NCBI RefSeq assembly: GCF_046097095.1
Contig: NZ_CP175699.1
Location: 496,001 to 560,000 of the forward strand
Source: Natrinema sp046097095
GTDB taxonomy: Archaea; Halobacteriota; Halobacteria; Halobacteriales; Natrialbaceae
Reading direction: 5' to 3'
DNA length: 64,000 bases
Under the pieces are notes generated by a model that had not been told where the DNA came from, did not search any database, and saw only the letters and a list, made by a program, of their open reading frames with translations. Shown in pieces: positions 26,307 through 35,277 of the stretch (within the stretch, counting starts at the first letter, position 1; each line of letters opens with the position of its first letter). Position numbers and translations under genes: made by a program.

Positions 26307-27734
26307 ATGCACCGACTCGAGGAGAGCGCGTCGTCACAGTCGCAGTCGTCGGTACAGATCGGCTATATCGGTGGCGGCAGTCGCGGGTGGGCGCACACGC
26401 TCATCAACGACGTGCTCCAGTGTGACGATCTCGCGGGGACGGTATCGCTTTACGACGTCGACTACGAAGCGGCCGAACAGAACGCGAAGTTGGCGAACGC
26501 CCTCACGAGTCGGTCGGACGCCAACGGAGCGTGGACGTTCGAGGCACGTCGGAACGTCAATGACGCGCTCGCGGACGCCGACTTCGTCATCTGTTCGATT
26601 CAAGACCCGGTCGACGAGACGTTCGTCCACGATATCGACGTTCCACAGGAGTACGGCATCTACCAGACCGTCGCGGACACGGTGGGTCCCGGCGGCGTCT
26701 TGCGTTCGCTGCGAGCGATCCCACAGTATCGCGAGATCGCGGCGACGGTCCGCGAGCAGTGTCCCGACGCGTGGGTAATCAACTATACGAACCCGATGAC
26801 GGTCTGTACGCGGACGCTCTACGAGGAGTATCCCGATATCAACGCGATCGGGCTCTGTCACGAGGTGTTCGAGACCCAGCGGCTGCTTGCTGACATCGCC
26901 GAGCGGTACGTCGACGACGCCGCGGACGTCACGGCCGACGAGATCGACGTGAACGTCAAGGGCATCAACCACTTCACGTGGGCCGACGAGGCACACTGGC
27001 ACGGACACGACCTCTTTCAGTACCTCGAGCGCGAACTCGAGGAGCGAAAGCCGATTCCGGGATTCGACCCTGGCGAACTCGACGACGAGTCGTACTGGAC
27101 GAACCACCACCAGATCGCCTTCGATCTCTACGACCGGTTCGGGCTGCTCGGCGCGGCGGGCGACCGTCACCTCGCCGAGTTCGTTCCCTGGTATCTCGAC
27201 ATCGACGAGCCCGAGGAGATTCAGCGCTGGGGAATCAGGCTAACGCCCAGTTCCGCCCGGACCGACGACGGCGAGGGGCCGGCGAAGATGGACCAGTATC
27301 TGTCCGGCGACGCGGCGTTCGAGTTCACCGAGTCCGGCGAGAAGGTCGTCGATATCATGCGAGCACTCGAGGGACTCGAGCCGATCAAGACCCACGTCAA
27401 TCACCCGAATCGGGGCCAAACGCCGGATCTGCCGACCGGAGCCGTCGTCGAGACCAACGCCGTCATCACCGGTGGCGGCGTCGCGCCGATCACCGCCGGC
27501 GACCTCCCCCGCGAAGTGCGGTCGATGGTACTGACGGCCGTGCACAACCAGGAGACGCTGATCGACGCCGGCTTCGCCGGAGATCTGGACCTCGCCTTTC
27601 AGGCGTTTCTCAACGAACCGCTGGTCACCGTCCACCGTGACGCGGCCCGCGAACTGTTCGCCGAACTCGTCGACCGCGAACGCGACTACCTGCAGGACTA
27701 CGACTTAGAGGGCGCTGCCGTCCTCGAGGGCTGA
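26307..27734 (+). CDS. GH4 glycosidase, probable alpha-galacturonidase
   Basis: This 475-aa family 4 glycoside hydrolase uses NAD+ and Mn2+ in a redox-elimination mechanism. The NAD-binding motif GYIGGGSRGW is at 19-28, and VINYTNP at 157-163. The metal-binding Cys184-His185 is in GLCHEVFET, and GINHFTW (219-225) supplies the second His. There is no signal peptide. GH4 includes alpha-glucosidases, alpha-galactosidases and alpha-galacturonidases. In an RG/pectin locus with uronate catabolism, removal of alpha-linked galacturonate from imported oligosaccharides is the best guess. The start at 26307 is set by the TATA box. Family is certain; substrate inferred. Confidence 0.92.
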   Translation: MHRLEESASSQSQSSVQIGYIGGGSRGWAHTLINDVLQCDDLAGTVSLYDVDYEAAEQNAKLANALTSRSDANGAWTFEARRNVNDALADADFVICSIQDPVDETFVHDIDVPQEYGIYQTVADTVGPGGVLRSLRAIPQYREIAATVREQCPDAWVINYTNPMTVCTRTLYEEYPDINAIGLCHEVFETQRLLADIAERYVDDAADVTADEIDVNVKGINHFTWADEAHWHGHDLFQYLERELEERKPIPGFDPGELDDESYWTNHHQIAFDLYDRFGLLGAAGDRHLAEFVPWYLDIDEPEEIQRWGIRLTPSSARTDDGEGPAKMDQYLSGDAAFEFTESGEKVVDIMRALEGLEPIKTHVNHPNRGQTPDLPTGAVVETNAVITGGGVAPITAGDLPREVRSMVLTAVHNQETLIDAGFAGDLDLAFQAFLNEPLVTVHRDAARELFAELVDRERDYLQDYDLEGAAVLEG

Positions 27735-27959
27735 CCTCATCCGGTTCGTTGTATTGGGTACCGGCCTCCCCGGAGCGGGCTTAGGGACGCCGGAACCGAC
27801 TTTTAATAACCCGTACCACGTCTTACCGACCGAAATCGAATTCCGCTCGAGGAGCAGTTTGTCACGACCTAAATCGACACAGGTAGTGTTGTGGATATAA
27901 TTAGTATGGTATGGAGATAATAATTAACAATAGTGGTTGTGGTGGTTATTGGTGTCGCT

Positions 27960-29204
27960 ATGACAGATAATAGCACAACCGAACGTAACCGCGACGAGAC
28001 CGAGTGCGCCGACTCGAGCACCGCGATATCGGGCGTCACCCGTCGCCGCGCGGTATCGCTCGCGGCCACGGGGCTGGCAGCGGGCGCGATCGGTACCGCA
28101 CAGGCAAGCACTCACGACGCTGAAGTGTGGCAGACCGACGGCATCTGGTACGCCGCGAACGACGAGACGGTGTATGAGGGGACGGACTACCTCGACGCGA
28201 TACAGGCGGCCGTCGATAGCCTCACCCCCGGTCGAACTTCGAAGGAGACGGTTCTGATCAAAAACTCCGGGTCGGTCGGTCCGCACTCGTGGGACGGCGA
28301 CGTCAAGGCCGTCGATTTGCCAAGCTACACCGTCATCGATCACAACGGGACGATTTTCGTCGAAGACACCGGCGAAGATCTGATCGTGCCGTTTCGCGCA
28401 CAGAGCGTCGAGTCGATCGAGATCCGGAACGTCACCATCGAGGGCAACCCCCGCTACGGCATCTGGGTCCAGAGCTGTTCGAACGTACAGTTAGGCACGA
28501 TCACTATGTCGCTGTGGGATACCGAGTCCGTTGGCATCGGCATCCGGATCGACGACAGCGACGGCGGCCGGAGCCGGAACGTCTCGCTCGAGTATGCCTC
28601 CATCGAGGGATCCAACCATCACGCGGTCGAGACCTACGGCGTCGACACCATCGATATCGGCACCGTCGAGACCGTCGATACCGGCGGCTGCGGACTGCTG
28701 TTGAACGACACGGCATACGCAACGGTCGACTACGTCAACGCCACTCGGGCAGACCAGGGCGGAGGCTACGCCGGCTTCCGGTGTGCGAACGATGCCGGCC
28801 CGGAAATCGTCGTTAATCGGGTCGACGCCGTCGACTGCGGCCGCGGGATCTTCACCGTCTCCGGGAGCGAGGGCATCGAAATTTACGACATCTACCTCGA
28901 CGGTAACGGCGGGAACCTCGTCCAGGACACCCGGTATCTACTCATCGACGGTGGAACAGTCACGAACACCGGCAGCAGCGGCATCCGCATCGACTCGCGG
29001 AGCAGCGCCGAGTACCCCCATACGACCGACGTTACAGTTCGGAACCTCGAGCTCACGGGCAACGCCGAGTACGGCGTCTACGAGACCGGTCCCGAGACGG
29101 AACGGAACGCGATCGTCAGCAATCACTTCTGTAACAACGCCAGCGGAGCGGTCGAGACGTACGCGAACAGTACGGACGTCAGCGGAAACTCGTACTGCAG
29201 CTAA
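27960..29204 (+). CDS. Secreted right-handed beta-helix protein, possible polysaccharide lyase or hydrolase
   Basis: This 414-aa exported protein has the Tat signal TRRRAVSLAATGLAAGAIGTAQA (about 31-53), with an AxA-type cleavage site and no lipobox. The mature part has repeated beta-helix rungs: SIEIRNVTIEGNPRYGIWV, NVQLGTITMS, TIDIGTVETV, GIEIYDIYLDGNGG, DVTVRNLELTGNAEYGVY. This fold is shared by pectate lyases, polygalacturonases and related enzymes, but I see no diagnostic catalytic motif of GH28 or PL1. The location between GH4 and an SGNH esterase argues for action on pectin/RG outside the cell. The start is the ATG at 27960; an in-frame GTG at 27933 would put extra hydrophobic residues before the Tat signal. 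The specific family is not recognised. Confidence 0.85.
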   Translation: MTDNSTTERNRDETECADSSTAISGVTRRRAVSLAATGLAAGAIGTAQASTHDAEVWQTDGIWYAANDETVYEGTDYLDAIQAAVDSLTPGRTSKETVLIKNSGSVGPHSWDGDVKAVDLPSYTVIDHNGTIFVEDTGEDLIVPFRAQSVESIEIRNVTIEGNPRYGIWVQSCSNVQLGTITMSLWDTESVGIGIRIDDSDGGRSRNVSLEYASIEGSNHHAVETYGVDTIDIGTVETVDTGGCGLLLNDTAYATVDYVNATRADQGGGYAGFRCANDAGPEIVVNRVDAVDCGRGIFTVSGSEGIEIYDIYLDGNGGNLVQDTRYLLIDGGTVTNTGSSGIRIDSRSSAEYPHTTDVTVRNLELTGNAEYGVYETGPETERNAIVSNHFCNNASGAVETYANSTDVSGNSYCS

Positions 29205-29276
29205 GCGGGTCAGACGGCTCGAGCGCGACCCGCGCCACCACATAGTTGATATAGGTTCGCAAGGAACGTGTTCGAT

Positions 29277-30305
29277 ATGTACGACGACGGCGTCCAGTTT
29301 CACAACGTCGGCGATGTGCGATCGATCGAGGGTCGGGACGGAGAGTTACTACAACGGGTTCCCGAGGCGGTCAGAACCGAACTCAACGACGGCGCACAGT
29401 CGCGGATGCGCCACCCCGCGGGCGTCGAACTCCGATTTGTCCCCGATGGCTCTGCGACGGTCACGCTCTCGACGGTCCCCGGCGGGAGCGCCGGAGAGAA
29501 CACCGTCCGCGTCTTTTGGGGCCCGATTCAGGGGTCGACGGAGGTCGTCGTCGGCTCTGAGCCGACGGCGATCGAGGTCTCGCTCCCGGAGACACTCGCC
29601 GACCTCGAGCCGTCGGCCGTCGAGGACCTCGCGTTCGATCCCCGCGTCTGTCGGCTCCGGCCGTCGGGCGAGCACCGTGGCGGACCGATAGCGTATCACG
29701 GTCTCGAGGGCGATGTCCGTCCGCCTCGTGAGGACGAACTGCCCGACAGACGCTATCTCGCCTACGGCACCTCGATCACCGAAGGTGAGATGGCGCTTGG
29801 CGAGCACCTGACCTACGTCAGCCAGACGGCCCGTCGGCTCGACGCCGATCCGATCAATCTCGGCTCTTGTGGCACCGCCTACTGCGACGCCGCGATGGCC
29901 GACCACATCGCCGAGCGTGACGACTGGGATATCGCGACGCTCGCGATCTCGGTGAATATGGTCGGTTCCTTCTCCCCCGAAGAGTTTCGCGACCGCGCCG
30001 AACGGCTGATCGACCGAGTCGCGAGCGCTCACCCCGAGAACCCGGTCGTCGCCGTCACGATCTTCCGCAACTCACGGGACGTCTGCCGGCGTGCCGACCC
30101 CGAGGGACTGTGCGAACAGTTCCGCGCAGAACTTCGCGAGGTCGTCGCCGAGACGCCCCACGAGAACGTCTCGCTCCTCGAGGGGCCAGACCTGCTACCG
30201 ACCATCGACGGGCTTACCGCCGATCTGGTCCACCCCGGTGATAACGCGATGATCACGATGGGCGAGACTCTCGCCACTGAACTCGAGTCGCTGCTCGCGG
30301 ACTGA
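29277..30305 (+). CDS. SGNH/GDSL-family esterase, possible deacetylase for RG oligosaccharides
   Basis: This 342-aa protein has an N-terminal beta-rich part (about 1-155) followed by an SGNH hydrolase domain. The nucleophile Ser is in YGTSITEG (about residue 166). The oxyanion-hole region is GSCGTAYCD, and the Asp-His pair is in TADLVHPGDNAM near the C-terminus. It has no signal peptide, so it probably removes acetyl groups from imported oligosaccharides. Acetyl esters are common on pectin and RG, and the SGNH fold includes rhamnogalacturonan acetylesterases. ATG at 29277 is used; a GTG lies three codons earlier. It is convergent with the GH78 gene. Substrate is inferred. Confidence 0.85.
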   Translation: MYDDGVQFHNVGDVRSIEGRDGELLQRVPEAVRTELNDGAQSRMRHPAGVELRFVPDGSATVTLSTVPGGSAGENTVRVFWGPIQGSTEVVVGSEPTAIEVSLPETLADLEPSAVEDLAFDPRVCRLRPSGEHRGGPIAYHGLEGDVRPPREDELPDRRYLAYGTSITEGEMALGEHLTYVSQTARRLDADPINLGSCGTAYCDAAMADHIAERDDWDIATLAISVNMVGSFSPEEFRDRAERLIDRVASAHPENPVVAVTIFRNSRDVCRRADPEGLCEQFRAELREVVAETPHENVSLLEGPDLLPTIDGLTADLVHPGDNAMITMGETLATELESLLAD

Positions 30306-30346
30306 CGACGAACCGAGCACCGAGTCGCTGGAGTCGATTCCGACGG

Positions 30347-33088
30347 TCACTCGAGTCCGAACCGGTAGGTCCCCGATTCGACGTCGATCTCGAGTCGCTC
30401 GCCGTCTCGAACGGCCGAGACGCCGTCCGGCAGCGTCGTCACATCCTCGTCGGCTCGAACCGGGTCGCCGTCGACGGTCGCGATGAGGGCTTCGGGACTC
30501 GTCGGGAGGACGACCGTCGCCGACGCGTTCCACGGGATCGTCGCCTCGAGTCGGAACGGCTCCCCGCCGTCGTCCGTCTGGCCGTCCGCGCGCTCGCCGC
30601 GCGTCCACGAGACCGCGACGGGTCCCCGTTCGGTCGGCACCCGACCGGACGCCGACGCGAGTCCCGTCTCGGGTGGACGGATCTCGACGCGTTCGCCTGC
30701 AACGCCGTCGGGGCGAACGCCGAGGAGCGTCCGCAGCACGTACACCAGCACCGTCGCGCCCATCGCGTGGGACTCGCTGCGGTTGTGTCGCTGTTCGGTC
30801 GACAGGGCAGAGTCACGACAGTGCCAACTCTCCCAGGTGAACGTGCCCCCCTGTGCTATGATGTTCGCCCAGCCGTCGTCCTCGGTGTTCGTCAGCAGGT
30901 CGACGACCACGCCGGGACGACCGGCGGTCTCGAGCGCCTTGAGCAGCCACGGCACCATCATCGGCCCCATCGCCGTCCCCTGGTCGGCCACGCGCTCGGC
31001 GACGGCGTCGACGCGCGCGTCGGGAACGAGACCGAACGCCAGCGGCAGTGCGTTGGCGTGTTGGGAGGCAGTGTCGCTCGCGTCGGTCGCGTCGCAGCCG
31101 TCGACGTAGCGATCGCCCTGCCGGAGCCGGTCGTCGATCGCCGCCTCGAGCGCGCGCTGGCGGTCGCGGTAGTGCGCTCGCTCGTGAGCCGGTCGGTCGA
31201 GCGCGGCCGCGATGTCGGCCGCCCGGCCAAGCGCGCTCGTACAGAGGACGTTGACCGTCGTTCTGACGGGCCAGTCGCGGTCGTAGCCGTAGCGCATTTC
31301 GGGCGGCCAGTCGACGAGTCCCGCCTCGTAGGGGCCGCCTTCACCGCCCGAGAGGGTCGCGACGAGTCCGGTCTCGCCGTCGACGTGGCGCTCGACGTAC
31401 GCCGCGATAGCAGTGACGACCGGATAGGCGCGCTCGAGCGTCGCTCGATCGCCGGTCGTGCGGTAGTGTCGCCAGACCCACTCGGGGAAGGAGACCGTGA
31501 AATCGGGGATGTCGCGCTTACCGTCGCCGTTCGGGTAGACGGCGTTCAGCCGGCCTTCGCCCGCCCAGTACCGGTAGTGCGACCGGCAGAACTCCTCGAT
31601 CGCCCGTCGGCTCAGCGCACGCTCCGCGAACGCTCGCGTCGTCGTCTGCGAGACATTGAAACTGTCCAGTAGGAACTGCCCCTTCTCGCGGGTCGGCGTG
31701 TCGACGAACTGTCCCTGACAGCCGTACAGCGCCGAGTGGCGCGCGAGTTCGAAGACCGAATCGACCGTCTCGTCGTCGGACGTGAACGTCGCCGCCCGCT
31801 CGTCGGGGACGGCATTGTGCGTCGCTAGCAACCGCACCTGATCGGGCTCGAGTCGCTCGCCCGGATCATCGATCTGCAGGTAGCGGAGACCGAGGTAGTT
31901 GCACGGGCGGAACGTCCCCGTGCCCTCGCGCTGGATGTACTCGTAGCGCATGTCCGTCCGCTGGGTCCCGTCCGTCTCGGCGACCGAGCCGTCCGCCGCG
32001 AGCCGGTAGCCCGCCCTGAGCGCGACCCGGTGCCCATCGGTCCCGTCCGTAAAGCCTACCTCGGGGAGTCCGGCGTAGACCCGTCCGAAATCGACGATAT
32101 ACGAGCCGTCCTCGAGCCGGTCTATCGAGTCGGGCTCGATCGGCGACCGATCGACCTCGCTTTGCTGGGCGACGAGCCGATCCCACGGCGGCGTCGGGTG
32201 GGTGCCCACGACGGTCGCGGGGTTCCACGCTTCCGCGTCGAATCCCGGCTCGCTCCAGCCGAGCGGGGCCCGACGAGCGTCGATGATCTCGACCGGCTCT
32301 GCGATCTCGTCGTTTCGTAGCGGCGCGTCCTCACGCCACTCGGCCTCGCGGACGCGCCACAACCCGTCGGTGACGACGGTGCGCTCAGTCCCGTCGGCGA
32401 ACGTCACCTCGAGCTGACAGACGAATCCGGGTTCGGCGGCGGGTCGGCCCTGTCCGGCACCGTTCCAGGTGCACAGCGCGCCGATCGCGTTCGCTCCCGA
32501 CTCGAGGTCGTCGGTGAGATCGACGGTCTTGTAGTACTGATTGTCCGGGTAGGACGCCGCCGGACCGCGGTCGATCGCGCGCCCGTTGACCGACAGTTCG
32601 TACCGGTGGCTCGCGGAGACGTACGCACGGGCGCGTTCGACGGCACCGTCGAGAGCGAACTCGCGACGCAGATAGGTGAATCGACCGCGCTCGAACGCAC
32701 CGTCGTCCGGCCGGCGGATCCAGGATGCCTCCCAGTCTGCAGGCTCGAGAAGCCCCATTTCCCACCGGTTCGGCTCGCTCCACTCGCTTGGTTCGTCGGA
32801 TTCGTCCCACACGCGAACCGCCCAGTGGTAGTCGCGTCCGGACTCGAGGGGAGCGCCGTCGTAGGTCACCGCCGGCCGGTCAGTCGATCGCTTGCCGGTG
32901 TCCCAGCAGTCCGCCTTGCCGACCGACAGCAGGTCCGGCGTCGACGCGACGAGCACTCTGAATGCGGTCTGTCGCGCCCCGCGGCGATCGGTGGCAACCC
33001 GCCAGCGTAGGTCGGGCGTCGGGGTATCGATGCCGATCGGACGCGACGCGTACTCGGTTCGCAGGTCTACTGGCTGGTTCCGTGACAT
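30347..33088 (-). CDS. GH78 alpha-L-rhamnosidase
   Basis: This 913-aa enzyme is of the alpha-L-rhamnosidase type. It has N-terminal beta domains (DLRWRVATDRRGARQTAFRV; SVNGRAIDRGPAASYPDNQYY, as in the carbohydrate-binding-like domain) and an (alpha/alpha)6 barrel. The usual catalytic stretch with DCPQRDER appears here as DTPTREKGQF (about 463-472), a variant. Towards the end, TFTWESWHCRDSALSTEQRHNRSESHAMG carries the conserved Glu and His, and a C-terminal beta-sandwich follows. It has no signal peptide, so it acts inside the cell and releases rhamnose that enters the pathway at 1-3870. The start is the ATG at 33088 (MSRNQPVDL). The longer open frame to 33193 is discarded, since a TATA-like CTTTTAT is at 33121-33127. 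Confidence 0.92.
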   Translation of the reverse strand: MSRNQPVDLRTEYASRPIGIDTPTPDLRWRVATDRRGARQTAFRVLVASTPDLLSVGKADCWDTGKRSTDRPAVTYDGAPLESGRDYHWAVRVWDESDEPSEWSEPNRWEMGLLEPADWEASWIRRPDDGAFERGRFTYLRREFALDGAVERARAYVSASHRYELSVNGRAIDRGPAASYPDNQYYKTVDLTDDLESGANAIGALCTWNGAGQGRPAAEPGFVCQLEVTFADGTERTVVTDGLWRVREAEWREDAPLRNDEIAEPVEIIDARRAPLGWSEPGFDAEAWNPATVVGTHPTPPWDRLVAQQSEVDRSPIEPDSIDRLEDGSYIVDFGRVYAGLPEVGFTDGTDGHRVALRAGYRLAADGSVAETDGTQRTDMRYEYIQREGTGTFRPCNYLGLRYLQIDDPGERLEPDQVRLLATHNAVPDERAATFTSDDETVDSVFELARHSALYGCQGQFVDTPTREKGQFLLDSFNVSQTTTRAFAERALSRRAIEEFCRSHYRYWAGEGRLNAVYPNGDGKRDIPDFTVSFPEWVWRHYRTTGDRATLERAYPVVTAIAAYVERHVDGETGLVATLSGGEGGPYEAGLVDWPPEMRYGYDRDWPVRTTVNVLCTSALGRAADIAAALDRPAHERAHYRDRQRALEAAIDDRLRQGDRYVDGCDATDASDTASQHANALPLAFGLVPDARVDAVAERVADQGTAMGPMMVPWLLKALETAGRPGVVVDLLTNTEDDGWANIIAQGGTFTWESWHCRDSALSTEQRHNRSESHAMGATVLVYVLRTLLGVRPDGVAGERVEIRPPETGLASASGRVPTERGPVAVSWTRGERADGQTDDGGEPFRLEATIPWNASATVVLPTSPEALIATVDGDPVRADEDVTTLPDGVSAVRDGERLEIDVESGTYRFGLE

Positions 33089-33274
33089 CGTCGTGTTCGT
33101 ATGCCATCCCGTCGGGCGCTCATAAAAGCGTACCGACACGAGGGGTACGGCGCTCGAGACGCTGCAGTTCGTAGCGTTTCGGCCGGCTTTCAACCCGGCG
33201 TCACGCGCCCCTCGTTTTCCGGTGAGACGACCCCGCGGGGCAACACGGTATCCAACGCCGCGGTCGATGTCCCG

Positions 33275-35134
33275 TCACTCCGCTCGGTCCGCGGTCGCGA
33301 TCTCGCCGGCCCGACACTTGAGAACGCTGTCACCGTCGGCCGTCTCGATCTCGACGCGGTCGTCACCGGCCGCCATGAGTTCCGGCGGCCGATCGAAATC
33401 GACCGGCCCCTCGGCCGTCGCTCGGACGGCAGTGGCCAGCCAGTGTTCGCCGGCGTCGTATCGGTTCTGGAGCGTCGGGACGACCGTACGCGGGTGCATG
33501 AGGTTCGTGTTCGGTTCCGCCGGGACGATCTCCGGTCGGCGATCGCCGCGCAGGTCGGCGACGACGCTCGTCCCATTCGGATACGTGGCTCGAGCGGTCG
33601 CTCCCTCGGTCTCGTGGGAGAACTGCGTCGGGACGTCGTCGCCCGTCCGATCGAGTGCGAATCCGCCCTCCTCGCTGTGGAGCGGTCGCGACGTCTCGAG
33701 GCGGTGGACTCGAACGTGCCACGGAAGCGCCGGCGCCAGCCAGGTTTCGACGCGGACGTCGTCCCACGGGGTCCACAGCGATTTGAGGGTCGTCCCGTCG
33801 ACTTCGGTCGCGGCGACCGACTCGGGGGCAGGGGACTTGTACAGGTCGCCGTCCGGGCTGAGCGCGAGCGTGCTGTCGCGTCCCGCTTCCCCGAGGCCCG
33901 CGTTCTGCCCGGCCATGGAGAACCCGAAGGTCGCGGAGTAGGCGAACTTCCCGTACTTCTCCGCCCCGTAGATGCTGTCCTGGGCGAGCGAGAGCGCGAA
34001 CAGGTGGTCGTCGTCCCGGCAGATAACCTTCCGAGGTTCGGACTGGACGACCGTCTCGGGGCGGTCGGGAAGCGGTTCCTCGTCGGCCTGCCAGAACGAG
34101 TGTGTCGGCTCGAGCGCGAGCGGCAGGAACGCCTTCAGCGCCCAGTACGGTGAGTTCGGCGAGTTGTACACCTCCGACGTCTTCAGCGTCGGATACCGGT
34201 AGCCGACTGACAGCAGGCCGCCGTCCGTGAAGATCGGCTGGTTCAGCCACCAGCGGACGTTCCGCGCCCAGAGCCCTCTGAGGACGCTCCATGGGAGCGG
34301 GTTTAGATCGGCGAACGCGAGCGCGCCCCAGAACCCGGCCTGCGCGAAGCGGTAGGTGAGGCTCCGACCGAAGGGGATCGCGCGTCCGTCGTCGTCGAAC
34401 CAGTGGACGTGCTCGGTCGCGAACTCGGCGGCCCGCTCGCGAAACCGGCGGGCCCGCTCCGGATCCTCGTCGCCGCAGACGGCGGCGTAGACGAGCCCGT
34501 AGAAGTGCATCGCCCACGGCAGGTAGTAGTCGATCGGACTCCCGTCTCCTGGCTGGCCGTCAGTGTACCAGCCCTCGCCCTGATAGAACGACTCGAGTCG
34601 ATCGAGCGATTCCTGAGTACGCTCCCAGTCGTGGGCCGCGCCGACCGATCGGAGCCCCATGTTAACCATGACCCGGAAGAACAGCCAGTTGCAGTCGTGG
34701 AGCTCAGCGTCGTTGATCTGGTTCAGCCATCGGACGAGTTGCTCCCGCTCCGGTTCGGAGAGCGGCTCCCAGATTCGTTCGGGAGTCAGCGCGAGTCCGA
34801 GCCCGGTCGACGCCATCTCGACGTGCTTCTGGGAGCCGTCGCCCGCCTCGCCCCAGTACTCCTCGTGGTCTGGATCCGTCCCGGTGACGAGGCCGCGTCG
34901 AACGAGGTCCCACTGATCGGACGTCCCGTGGACGGTCAGCGGAACGAGTCCCCACAGCGGTCTCGCAAACCCCTCGAGTTCGGCGTCGACCGCGGGAAAG
35001 TGTGCCCCGGTGGCCATCGGCCGCACCCGTGCGCCGCCGGCACTGGCGTGCTCGTACAGCGGCTCGATGAGGTCCTCGACGGCTCGTTCGAAATCGGCTC
35101 GCGTCCGAAGCGGATTCTCCGCGGTCGGATTCAT
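33275..35134 (-). CDS. DUF2264-type protein, putative (alpha/alpha) barrel glycosidase
   Basis: This 619-aa protein shows the DUF2264 pattern: YWGEAGDGSQKHVEMASTGLGLAL, NDCNWLFF-like HDCNWLFFRVMVNMGLRS, GWYTDGQPGDGSPIDYYLPWAMHFYGLVYA, PFGRSLTYRFAQAGFWGALA, and GYRYPTLKTSEVYNSPNSPYWALKAFLPLAL. It is a helical-barrel fold followed by a beta domain. From memory, some members have been described as beta-glucuronidases in a recent GH family; I could not verify this. It has no signal peptide. The location behind alpha-rhamnosidase and beside GH2 and GH115 suggests it removes a decorated or uronic-acid side-chain residue. The gene starts 143 bp from the divergent GH2. Confidence 0.85.
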   Translation of the reverse strand: MNPTAENPLRTRADFERAVEDLIEPLYEHASAGGARVRPMATGAHFPAVDAELEGFARPLWGLVPLTVHGTSDQWDLVRRGLVTGTDPDHEEYWGEAGDGSQKHVEMASTGLGLALTPERIWEPLSEPEREQLVRWLNQINDAELHDCNWLFFRVMVNMGLRSVGAAHDWERTQESLDRLESFYQGEGWYTDGQPGDGSPIDYYLPWAMHFYGLVYAAVCGDEDPERARRFRERAAEFATEHVHWFDDDGRAIPFGRSLTYRFAQAGFWGALAFADLNPLPWSVLRGLWARNVRWWLNQPIFTDGGLLSVGYRYPTLKTSEVYNSPNSPYWALKAFLPLALEPTHSFWQADEEPLPDRPETVVQSEPRKVICRDDDHLFALSLAQDSIYGAEKYGKFAYSATFGFSMAGQNAGLGEAGRDSTLALSPDGDLYKSPAPESVAATEVDGTTLKSLWTPWDDVRVETWLAPALPWHVRVHRLETSRPLHSEEGGFALDRTGDDVPTQFSHETEGATARATYPNGTSVVADLRGDRRPEIVPAEPNTNLMHPRTVVPTLQNRYDAGEHWLATAVRATAEGPVDFDRPPELMAAGDDRVEIETADGDSVLKCRAGEIATADRAE

Positions 35135-35277
35135 GACTGACGTATGTTGACACGGGTCTAAAACGATTTCCCATTGATTTGTTTCACCACAGATCCGTTT
35201 CGCCCTCGAGTCGACGCCGTTCGGCGCGAGCCGTCGCGTCCGAGGATTGATGGTGGTTCGTCGACCACTAGGGGTCG

